A DNA stretch of 8,677 nt from the NCBI GenBank assembly GCA_900320415.1, contig ONSE01000190.1, positions 1-8,677 of the forward strand, read 5' to 3'. A program made the translations under genes and the position numbers. Under the pieces are notes generated by a model. It was not told the DNA's origin, ran no database searches, and worked only from the letters and a program-made list of their open reading frames with translations. Shown piece by piece: positions 1 to 5,873 of the stretch; the stretch's first letter is position 1, and each line of letters opens with the position of its first letter. The DNA is from an uncultured Eubacteriales bacterium. Its GTDB lineage: Bacteria; Bacillota; Clostridia; Oscillospirales; Acutalibacteraceae.

Positions 1-22
1 AGTCAAAAAACGGAGGTAAAAT

Positions 23-457
23 ATGCACGCTAAGACTTATGTGACTGTGAGATATGCGGAGACGGATCGGATGGGCGTTGCCCACCACGCCAACTATCCC
101 ATCTGGTTTGAGGTGGGAAGAACCGACTTTATCAAATTGTTCGGCACCAGCTACAGCGAAATGGAGGCGGAGGGGATGATGACCCCACTGCGCAATCTTT
201 CCGCGCATTACCTCCTTCCCGCGCTGTATGAGGATAAGCTGATCATCCGCACCTGGTGTACCAATATGACCGCCGCGAGAATCGAGTTTTCCTACACCGT
301 CAAGAGAATCAATCCCGACGGCACGGAAACCGAGCTTTGCTACGGCAGTACCGAGCACGGCTTTGTGGACGCGAAAACCTTCCGTCCCTGCAACGCAAAG
401 AAGCGTATGCCTGAGCTGTATGATAAAATGAACCGCAATATCAAGATTTTTGACTGA
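23..457 (+). CDS. Acyl-CoA thioesterase, YbgC/4HBT hot-dog family
   Basis: A 144-residue protein, the usual length of a single-domain hot-dog thioesterase, a family that hydrolyses acyl-CoA thioesters in the cytoplasm. The family signature lies near the N-terminus: Asp15 (in ETDRMG, the expected catalytic aspartate position), then Gly18, His22, Asn24 and Tyr25 (HHANY), followed by the helix WFEVGRTDF at 28-36. This matches the D-x-x-G-x-x-x-H-x-N-Y pattern of YbgC/FadM-type enzymes. No signal peptide or membrane segment is seen. The ATG at 23 follows a good GGAGGT ribosome site at 12-17, so the gene is complete at its 5' end, but its promoter lies outside the window. It ends 63 bp before gyrA with no terminator or obvious promoter between, so co-transcription is likely. 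The substrate (short-chain acyl-CoA, hydroxybenzoyl-CoA or another) cannot be read from the sequence. The family call is firm; the role is open. Confidence 0.9.
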   Translation: MHAKTYVTVRYAETDRMGVAHHANYPIWFEVGRTDFIKLFGTSYSEMEAEGMMTPLRNLSAHYLLPALYEDKLIIRTWCTNMTAARIEFSYTVKRINPDGTETELCYGSTEHGFVDAKTFRPCNAKKRMPELYDKMNRNIKIFD

Positions 458-520
458 GCGAATCCCCAAAAAATAGAGAGAAAACCGCAAGCGAATAACA
501 AGCAAATAAGAGGTTAAACC

Positions 521-3082
521 ATGAGTAACGAACAGCAGATGAATGAAAGCAGAATCATAGACGTTGACCTGCAAAATGAAATGCGGCAGAGCTTTCTGGA
601 TTATTCCATGAGCGTCATCGTCGCGCGCGCCCTTCCCGATGTGCGCGACGGCCTGAAGCCCGTTCACAGAAGAATTCTCTACACCATGTACGAGAGAGGT
701 CTGGAACCGTCGAAGCCCTATCACAAGTGCGCCGACACCGTCGGCTCCGTGCTGGGAGCCTATCACCCCCACGGCGACGCGTCCGTTTATGACGCGCTCG
801 TAAGACTCGCGCAGGATTTCTCCATGCGCTATATGCTGGTGGACGGTCACGGCAACTTCGGTTCTGTCGACGGCGACCCGCCTGCTGCCTACCGTTACAC
901 CGAGGCGCGCATGAGCAAGATCTCCATGGATATGCTCACCGATATCGACAAGGATACCGTGGATTTCGTCCCCAACTATGACGACCGCCTCAAGGAACCT
1001 GTCGTGCTGCCGAGCCGCTTCCCGAACCTGCTGGTCAACGGCTCCAGCGGTATCGCCGTCGGCATGGCAACAGAGATTCCGCCTCATAACCTGGGCGAGA
1101 CCATCGACGCGGTCTGCGCCTGCATTGACAACCCCGACATCGAGCTTCCCGAGCTGATGGAGCATATCCCCGGTCCCGACTTTCCGACGGGCGGCATTAT
1201 CATGGGCAGGGCGGGCATCCGCGCCGCCTACGCCACCGGCAAGGGAAAAATCACCGTCCGCGCCAAGACCGAGATCATCGAGGCGAAGAACGGCAGATTC
1301 AAAATCATCGTCAGCGAGCTGCCTTATAAGGTCAACAAGGCAAGGCTCATTGAAAATATCGCCAACCTCGTCAAGGAAAAACGCCTGGAGGGCATTTCCA
1401 ACATCGAGGATCACTCCGACCGCATCGGAATGCATATCGAGATCGACATCAAGCGCGACGCGTCGCCGCAGATCGTTCTCAATCAGCTGTTCTCATTCAC
1501 CCAGCTTCAGGTCACCTTCGGCGCGATCATGCTCGCCATCGTTGACGGACAGCCGAAGATCCTGACGCTCCGGGATATGCTGCGCTGCTACATCGAGTTC
1601 CAGGAGGAGGTCATCCGCCGCAGAACCGAGTACGACCTCAAAAAGGCGCAGGACAGAATGCATATTTTGGAGGGCTTGAAGATCGCGATCGACTTCATCG
1701 ACGAGGTCATCCGCATCATCCGCGCGAGCAAGGATCAGCCCTCCGCGCGCGCCGCTCTGATGGAGCGCTTCGGACTCGATGAGATCCAGGCGCAGGCGAT
1801 CGTGCAGATGCGTCTCGGACAGCTCACCAATATGGAGCGCCACAAGATCGAGGAGGAGATCGAGGGTCTGAAGGTCAAGATCGCAGATTATATGGATATC
1901 ATCGCGAGCGATACCAGAAAGCTCGAGATCGTCAAGGAGGAGCTCACCGCCATCCGCAATAAGTACGGTGACCCCCGCCGCACCGAGATTTGTTCCATCA
2001 GCGGCGAGGTGGATATTGAGGATCTGATCCCGCAGGAGGAATGCGTCCTCACCCTCACGCAGTTCGGCTATATCAAGCGCCTCGGCGTGGATACCTACAA
2101 GATCCAGCGCAGGGGCGGCAGAGGTGTCTCGGGTATGTCCCGCAGAGAAGAGGACGTCGCCACCGAGATGTTTATTATCAACTCGCACGACTATGTGCTC
2201 TTCTTCACCGACAAGGGCAGGGTCTACCGCCTGAAATGCTACGAGGTGCCCGAGGGCAGCAGGCAGTCCAAGGGTATGAATATCGCCAACCTCCTTCCCA
2301 TCGCGCCCGATGAGAAGGTCACCTCCATGATCCGTGTGCCCGAGTTTGACGAGGAGAAGTATCTCGTCATGGTGACGCGCAAGGGCATCATCAAGAGGAT
2401 CGCGCTCAATGCGTACAATACCGCGCGCAAGGGCGGTCTGATCGCCCTCGACCTCAACGAGGGAGACGAGCTTGCCTGGGTGAGAATGACAGACGGCAGC
2501 GCCAACGTGATCGTCGCCACCAAGCTGGGCATGGCGATCCGCTTCCAAGAGGACGATGTGCGCCAGATGGGCAGACAGGCGAAGGGCGTCAAGGCGCTGA
2601 CGCTCAGAGAGGGCGACGAGGTCGTCGGCATGAGCGTCGTGCGCGAGGGCGGCTATGTGCTGACCGTCAGCGAGACGGGATACGGCAGACTCTCCGCTCC
2701 CGAGGACTACCGCGCCCAGAGCAGAGGCGGCAAGGGTCTGATCAACTACCACATCAGCCGCTTTGGCAAGGTTGCCGCGATCAAGGTGGTTGACCTCGAC
2801 GACGACATCATCATCATCTCGCAGGAAGGTATCATCATCAGGATCGCCGCGAATTCCATCCGCGTGTGCTCGCGTCCCTCCAAGGGCGTCACCGTGATGA
2901 AGATGAACGCGGGCGACAAGGTCGTCACCGTCGCCAGAGCGCCCCACGTAGAGGGAGAAGCCTCTGAAGTTCCGTCCGAGGAAACCGCGGAGGAGCTGTC
3001 CGACGAGTCCGCCGAGAAGCCTGCGGAGGATTCCACAGAGGAGCCTGCGGAGGAAACCGCTCCCGAAACAGCGGAGGAATAA
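521..3082 (+). CDS. gyrA: DNA gyrase subunit A
   Basis: An 853-residue type IIA topoisomerase A subunit, close to the usual GyrA length. With GyrB it introduces negative supercoils using ATP. The breakage-reunion domain starts near residue 20; the catalytic pair Arg125-Tyr126 sits in AAYRYTEAR, and Tyr126 forms the covalent link to DNA. The quinolone-resistance region is HPHGDASVYD at 82-91: alanine (Ala87) occupies the position of E. coli Ser83, and Asp91 matches Asp87. The GyrA box QRRGGRG at 529-535 identifies GyrA rather than ParC and marks the start of the DNA-wrapping C-terminal beta-pinwheel. Residues after about 808 form a low-complexity acidic tail (17 Glu and 2 Asp in the last 43). 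The ATG at 521 has a modest AGAGGT site at 509-514. gyrB is not in the window. The gene probably shares a transcript with the upstream thioesterase and ends before the terminator at 3141-3175. Confidence 0.98.
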   Translation: MSNEQQMNESRIIDVDLQNEMRQSFLDYSMSVIVARALPDVRDGLKPVHRRILYTMYERGLEPSKPYHKCADTVGSVLGAYHPHGDASVYDALVRLAQDFSMRYMLVDGHGNFGSVDGDPPAAYRYTEARMSKISMDMLTDIDKDTVDFVPNYDDRLKEPVVLPSRFPNLLVNGSSGIAVGMATEIPPHNLGETIDAVCACIDNPDIELPELMEHIPGPDFPTGGIIMGRAGIRAAYATGKGKITVRAKTEIIEAKNGRFKIIVSELPYKVNKARLIENIANLVKEKRLEGISNIEDHSDRIGMHIEIDIKRDASPQIVLNQLFSFTQLQVTFGAIMLAIVDGQPKILTLRDMLRCYIEFQEEVIRRRTEYDLKKAQDRMHILEGLKIAIDFIDEVIRIIRASKDQPSARAALMERFGLDEIQAQAIVQMRLGQLTNMERHKIEEEIEGLKVKIADYMDIIASDTRKLEIVKEELTAIRNKYGDPRRTEICSISGEVDIEDLIPQEECVLTLTQFGYIKRLGVDTYKIQRRGGRGVSGMSRREEDVATEMFIINSHDYVLFFTDKGRVYRLKCYEVPEGSRQSKGMNIANLLPIAPDEKVTSMIRVPEFDEEKYLVMVTRKGIIKRIALNAYNTARKGGLIALDLNEGDELAWVRMTDGSANVIVATKLGMAIRFQEDDVRQMGRQAKGVKALTLREGDEVVGMSVVREGGYVLTVSETGYGRLSAPEDYRAQSRGGKGLINYHISRFGKVAAIKVVDLDDDIIIISQEGIIIRIAANSIRVCSRPSKGVTVMKMNAGDKVVTVARAPHVEGEASEVPSEETAEELSDESAEKPAEDSTEEPAEETAPETAEE

Positions 3083-3104
3083 GAGAAACACATGAAATCA
3101 GGGC

Positions 3105-3175
3105 TGTTATGCGGCAGCCTATGTGACAGATTCATAACACTTGCGGCGGTCTTTTCGGGCTGCCGCAATTTTTTT
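3105..3175 (+). terminator. Intrinsic terminator after gyrA
   Basis: The arms 3141-3150 and 3159-3168 pair over 10 bp, including G-U pairs, around an 8-nt loop. They are followed directly by seven T residues at 3169-3175. Upstream, 3111-3119 (GCGGCAGCC) is an exact 9-bp complement of 3158-3166 and could compete for the same 3' arm. A separate 7-bp hairpin can form between 3105-3111 and 3133-3139. Whichever fold forms, the 3' arm and T-run are the same, so this should end the thioesterase-gyrA transcript. Confidence 0.88.
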
Positions 3176-3196
3176 GTGAAAAATGCTAATTTAGTA

Positions 3197-3225
3197 GTGA
3201 TTTTTCGAATGTAATGTGATATAAT
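3197..3225 (+). promoter_or_regulatory. Extended -10 promoter for lipoprotein at 3273
   Basis: A perfect TATAAT at 3220-3225 is preceded by TG at 3217-3218, giving the extended -10 form TGnTATAAT. The -35 region (around 3195-3202) is poor, as is common for extended -10 promoters. Transcription would start near 3231-3234, giving a leader of about 40 nt to the ATG at 3273. The site lies just after the gyrA terminator and so starts a new transcription unit. Confidence 0.8.
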
Positions 3226-3272
3226 GAGGGCAACATATTTGTATCAAAAAATTACAAAGGAGTTGTGTTTAC

Positions 3273-4082
3273 ATGGCAAAAAAGAAAAGCTTGCTTACCA
3301 TTCTCTCAATCGGCGCGGCGTCCCTGATGCTGCTTGCCTCACTGACAGCCTGCGGCGGCTCAGGCGGAGCGTCGAGCTCGTCGGGCGGTTCCGATAGCGG
3401 CTCGGGTGATTCCACCATAGAGGACGGAAAGGCGAGCGCGCAGAAGAATATCTCGGCGTATGAAAAGGGCAAGAGCGCGGCAATGTTCAGCTTTGCGGAT
3501 ACGGCGTATAAGAAGGCGCAGGACGCAGGCGGCCGCGTTTCGAAGGACAGCTCTGAGGAGGACGTGGAGAAGGCGGCAAAGGATCTCGGACTGGAGCGTC
3601 TCACCGTTACCGACGAGAGCGGCGAGATAGTTGTTTCCTATCCCAAGGGGGACGAGGGCAAGCATATCAAGGAAATATCGGAGCTTGCGATCTTCAATAA
3701 GGTAGTCAAGGGAATTTCCGACAAGTATATGAAGGATCCCGAATATAACGCGGAGGAAAAGACCTATTCCGTACTGGCAGGCGTCAGAAAAGGCGACGAG
3801 GGCGGCGTTGTGGTAGTCGGCTACAATGACGCGGGCTACGCGGCAGTAATCGGCGGCGACATCGCGGAGAAGTGCGGCGACAACACCGTAGTACTCACCG
3901 AAGACAGAGTGATCGGCAGCACCCTCAAGGGCATTGAGATCGGCAGCACCCTCGAGGAGATCGGCGTCAAGAAGGACGACCTCACAAAGGATAGCTTCAC
4001 CCTGAAGGCAGGCGACAAGAGCTATACCGCGGCGGCAGTGACAAAGGGCGATCTCACCGTGATCGCCGCTGTTCCCGCCTGA
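3273..4082 (+). CDS. Lipoprotein with Cache-like extracellular sensor domain
   Basis: A 269-residue secreted lipoprotein. A Lys-rich start (MAKKKS), a hydrophobic core and the lipobox L-T-A-C place the lipidated cysteine at Cys27, so the mature protein should be anchored outside the membrane. Residues 28-48 are a Gly/Ser-rich linker. The rest looks like a Cache fold: a helix at about 52-86, then LERLTVTDESGEIVVSYP (107-124), which resembles the strand-turn-strand of Cache/SpoIIE-type sensors, then a GVRKGDEGGVVVVGYN strand pair (170-185). A second, shorter segment (204-269) ends in LTVIAAVP, reminiscent of the end of a membrane-distal or membrane-proximal dCache subdomain. No transmembrane helix, kinase, methyl-accepting or transporter domain is attached. 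Within 214-227 the unit IGSTL occurs twice, nine residues apart. The ATG at 3273 has AAAGGAG at 3256-3262. Lipoprotein status is firm; the Cache assignment is an inference from pattern, and no ligand can be named. Confidence 0.85.
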   Translation: MAKKKSLLTILSIGAASLMLLASLTACGGSGGASSSSGGSDSGSGDSTIEDGKASAQKNISAYEKGKSAAMFSFADTAYKKAQDAGGRVSKDSSEEDVEKAAKDLGLERLTVTDESGEIVVSYPKGDEGKHIKEISELAIFNKVVKGISDKYMKDPEYNAEEKTYSVLAGVRKGDEGGVVVVGYNDAGYAAVIGGDIAEKCGDNTVVLTEDRVIGSTLKGIEIGSTLEEIGVKKDDLTKDSFTLKAGDKSYTAAAVTKGDLTVIAAVPA

Positions 4083-4101
4083 CCGCGCAAAAATAAAGAG
4101 T

Positions 4102-4147
4102 AAAAGGAAGGAAAACAGAAACCGTCCCGAAAGGGGTGGTTTCTGTT
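4102..4147 (+). promoter_or_regulatory. Stable GAAA-loop hairpin with upstream purine-rich SD-like tract
   Basis: Positions 4114-4128 pair with 4133-4147 over 15 bp (two G-U pairs) around a GAAA tetraloop at 4129-4132. No proper T-run follows (only TTCTCC), so it is a poor intrinsic terminator; it may be an mRNA-stabilising or attenuating stem. The tract AAAAGGAAGG at 4102-4111 lies just before the stem. The start codon of the next gene lies 8-17 nt after the stem, and there is no Shine-Dalgarno in that gap. The stem may therefore bring the upstream tract close to the start codon. Confidence 0.75.
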
Positions 4148-4163
4148 CTCCATAGTGAATGTT

Positions 4164-4898
4164 ATGAAAAAAATCATTGCGGCTGTGTGCGCGGCTTGCC
4201 TCTGCGCGTGCGCGTTCACGGCGTGTTCCGAAAACCAAGTCAAGATCGATGTCAGCGAGCCGTGCAGTATATCGACAGGGGATGAGGTAAGCTCGAGAGC
4301 GGAGGGATACTATTATGTGTCCAACCGTGAAAAGGCAGTGGAGGACAGCAGAAACGTCAACGGCAAGCGGTTCACCGCCACGCTCTATGACTTCACCTCG
4401 CGCTACAACGCCCTCAAGCGGATGCGCGGCGAGAAAGACACTATCAACATGGGTAAATGGCAGAAAAACGGTCAGGTCAACAAGGATGAGAACGGCATCA
4501 AGGTGCAGTATTACTATTATGACGACGAGGGAGTTGACATCACCGTTACCGTGGAGGAGGACTGCGGCAAGATCATGAACGTCGGCTGCGGCACCACCAC
4601 AAAGTATTTCACCTCCAAGACCGACAAGGAAAACAACAGCGATAAAGTTCTGCGCAAGGCGGCAGAGGCTGCGCAGGCGGCGTGCGGCTATGAAAGCAGT
4701 CTGATCAATACGCTGCAGGAGATTTTCTACCATACCACCACCGAGGACTCCAAGACCCTCTGGTATGACGGCTTCGTGTTCGCCCTGAGTACAAAGGGCG
4801 ATACCATGAACAGCAAGGACACGCTCATGCTCTTCCGCGTGTTCCCCGTCACCGAGCAGCTCAAGGAGGAATGGAACCTCAAGGAATACGAGGGGTAG
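4164..4898 (+). CDS. Hypothetical lipoprotein with Cys-rich signal peptide
   Basis: From the ATG at 4164 this is a 244-residue protein with a classic lipoprotein leader: MKKII, a short hydrophobic stretch, and the lipobox F-T-A-C with lipidated Cys21. The leader itself carries four more cysteines (9, 12, 14, 16), which is unusual. The mature part is hydrophilic and acid/lysine-rich, with Cys34, Cys134, Cys142 and Cys174, a run of four tyrosines at 116-119, strand-rich stretches at 112-131 and 197-210, and a helix near 161-175. I do not recognise the family; no enzyme motif is visible. An in-frame GTG at 4155 would add three residues (247 aa). The ATG is chosen because it gives the standard MKK leader, but neither start has a Shine-Dalgarno nearby (see the hairpin at 4114-4147). 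No promoter is seen between this gene and the preceding lipoprotein gene, so it probably depends on the promoter at 3220. The unit ends at the terminator near 4953. Confidence 0.82.
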   Translation: MKKIIAAVCAACLCACAFTACSENQVKIDVSEPCSISTGDEVSSRAEGYYYVSNREKAVEDSRNVNGKRFTATLYDFTSRYNALKRMRGEKDTINMGKWQKNGQVNKDENGIKVQYYYYDDEGVDITVTVEEDCGKIMNVGCGTTTKYFTSKTDKENNSDKVLRKAAEAAQAACGYESSLINTLQEIFYHTTTEDSKTLWYDGFVFALSTKGDTMNSKDTLMLFRVFPVTEQLKEEWNLKEYEG

Positions 4899-4952
4899 CG
4901 TTCAGTGCGGAATTGTCAGTGACCGGTAAAAATAAAAGCAAAGGATAAAGCA

Positions 4953-4986
4953 AGAGGGCGTGCAATGCACGCCCTCTGTTTGTTTT
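4953..4986 (+). terminator. Strong intrinsic terminator after lipoprotein pair
   Basis: Arms 4953-4963 and 4967-4977 are perfectly complementary over 11 bp with a 3-nt loop, followed by the T-rich GTTTGTTTTA at 4978-4987. This is a textbook rho-independent terminator for the two-lipoprotein unit. Confidence 0.92.
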
Positions 4987-5012
4987 ATGTGGTCAGTGAA
5001 TAAAGAGGAAAA

Positions 5013-5058
5013 GGACTTCTCTCCGTCTGTCCGAGGAGCTTCCGCTCAGAATGACAAG
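5013..5058 (-). repeat. Possible dispersed intergenic repeat fragment
   Basis: Read on the minus strand this contains TTGTCATTCTGAGCGGAAGC and continues into CTCCTCGGACAGACGGAGAG. The GTCATTCTGAGCG core is one I know from memory as a widely scattered intergenic motif in bacterial genomes, usually continuing as a short variable tail. There is only one copy in this window, so repetition here is not shown by the sequence itself. Confidence 0.4.
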
Positions 5059-5145
5059 GATGAAACGTTACCTCGGGCGGGTGAGAACCCGCTGTCAATT
5101 CGCGCACTAAGGGAAGGATCATCCGCCTGTAATGCGTTTCCGCGC

Positions 5146-5180
5146 CAAACGTTTGACAGTAAAATGAGGTTTGCTAATAA
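5146..5180 (+). promoter_or_regulatory. Possible orphan promoter with overlapping palindrome
   Basis: TTGACA at 5153-5158 is followed 16 bp later by TAATAA at 5175-5180, which has TG one base upstream of it (5172-5173). A perfect 10-bp palindrome CAAACGTTTG at 5146-5155 overlaps the -35, as a repressor site would. No same-strand gene follows; a transcript would run into the 3' end of the minus-strand lipoprotein gene. It may be a chance match, a small RNA promoter or an antisense promoter. Confidence 0.35.
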
Positions 5181-5292
5181 AGGTTCTCAATTGTCCTTAC
5201 CTCGGGCAATGGGAATGGTAAAAAACTGATGAACGCCTATCGCGAAAACGTGCAGCGACCGTCAATCCAAAGCCTTAGGCCGCGACATAAAA

Positions 5293-5796
5293 TTACCAGA
5301 TTTCGATAACGACGGTGTCGCCGTTGGTGGTTACCTTGCCGGTGTTGCTGTGGACGCGGAACTGACATTCGTTTTCGCCTTCCTTGATGGGATCCTTGAA
5401 GAGGTCGGTCATGCCCTTTTTGGCTTCGTCATAGGTCAGCTCCTTACTGGTGATGACGATGCGGCTGATGACGTCGGAGCCTGACGAGAGCTTGGCGTAG
5501 CCCTCGGCTTCCTTGTCAAACGCCTTGCCGTTAAGCTTGATTCTTTGCTCGCTTCCCTCGGTGACGATGTATTCCGCCGTCATGCCGATACCGCTCGCGA
5601 GCTGTCCCGGCCAGCTTGAGCAAACGCTTACCAGATCGGTGGAGCTGAAGGTTTTGGTGCCGACCTCGGATACCGTCTGCTTGCCGGCTTTTCTGGATTT
5701 GCCGCTGCAGCCGCAGCCTGTCAGAGAAAATGCCGAAAACGCAGCGCCTATCATGGTGAGTGCCAGAACAGACGCTAAGATGGTTCTTTTATTCAA
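5293..5796 (-). CDS. Small hypothetical lipoprotein, TTG start
   Basis: A 167-residue lipoprotein. The leader begins MNKRT, has a hydrophobic core at 6-24, and ends in the lipobox L-T-G-C with lipidated Cys28, followed by GCSGKSRKAGKQ, a short basic linker. The mature part is about 140 residues, mixed alpha/beta in appearance, with no motif I recognise; Cys30, Cys48 and Cys142 are the other visible cysteines. The start is a TTG codon (plus-strand 5796-5794). It is supported by AAAAGGAG (complement of 5806-5813) nine bases upstream and by the correctly placed leader; no ATG would preserve the signal peptide. The gene is transcribed away from lepA from its own promoter (5820-5848) and converges on the two-lipoprotein unit. 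The role is unknown; lipidation and surface location are inferred from the lipobox. Confidence 0.85.
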   Translation of the reverse strand: MNKRTILASVLALTMIGAAFSAFSLTGCGCSGKSRKAGKQTVSEVGTKTFSSTDLVSVCSSWPGQLASGIGMTAEYIVTEGSEQRIKLNGKAFDKEAEGYAKLSSGSDVISRIVITSKELTYDEAKKGMTDLFKDPIKEGENECQFRVHSNTGKVTTNGDTVVIEIW

Positions 5797-5819
5797 TGAA
5801 AATCACTCCTTTTCTCTCT

Positions 5820-5848
5820 ATCATACCACACCGCGTACTTTTTCACAA
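5820..5848 (-). promoter_or_regulatory. Promoter for minus-strand lipoprotein
   Basis: On the minus strand, TTGTGA (complement of 5843-5848) is followed after exactly 17 bp by TATGAT (complement of 5820-5825). A TG one base upstream of the -10 gives an extended -10. The transcript start would fall within a few bases of the ribosome site, giving a short leader before the TTG start. Confidence 0.72.
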
Positions 5849-5860
5849 GAGGATTTTGTG
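5844..5860. promoter_or_regulatory. Inverted repeat CACAA-N7-TTGTG between divergent promoters
   Basis: CACAA at 5844-5848 and TTGTG at 5856-5860 form an inverted repeat with a 7-bp spacer, placed over the minus-strand -35. A further TTGTG at 5874-5878 forms most of the lepA -35. This could be an operator, but the arms are only 5 bp and may simply reflect shared -35 character. Confidence 0.3.
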
Positions 5861-5873
5861 TCAAAAGAAAAAC

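Larger units (their letters stand above)
4987..5292. other. Gene-free stretch with short repeats
   Basis: About 306 bp without a convincing gene. It contains a stretch at 5013-5058 whose reverse complement (core TTGTCATTCTGAGCGGAAGC, 5038-5057) resembles a dispersed intergenic sequence seen in many bacterial genomes. It also has an 11-bp direct repeat TTACCTCGGGC at 5068-5078 and 5197-5207, an 8-bp inverted repeat TGAGAACC/GGTTCTCA at 5082-5089 and 5182-5189, and a 6-bp hairpin with a GAGA loop at 5077-5092. The only ORFs here (4960-5229 and 5229-5309) have no ribosome site and no protein-like character. No terminator for the minus-strand gene ending at 5293 could be identified. Confidence 0.6.

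Noticed and set aside
1493..3091. A 532-codon open frame antisense to gyrA
   Set aside because: It lies wholly opposite a clear gyrA, has no ribosome site, and its low-complexity Leu/Asp/His-rich translation is typical of the reverse frame of GC-rich genes.
3360..4733. A 457-codon open frame antisense to the two lipoproteins
   Set aside because: It crosses two well-supported genes and the hairpin between them and has no protein-like motifs or initiation signal.
4960..5229. An 89-codon plus-strand frame after the terminator
   Set aside because: Its start lies inside the terminator stem, there is no ribosome site, and the translation has no recognisable character; it runs through repeat-like sequence.
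5229..5309. A 26-codon plus-strand frame starting MNAYREN
   Set aside because: No Shine-Dalgarno, and it overlaps the 3' end of the opposite lipoprotein gene; kept only as part of the gene-free stretch.
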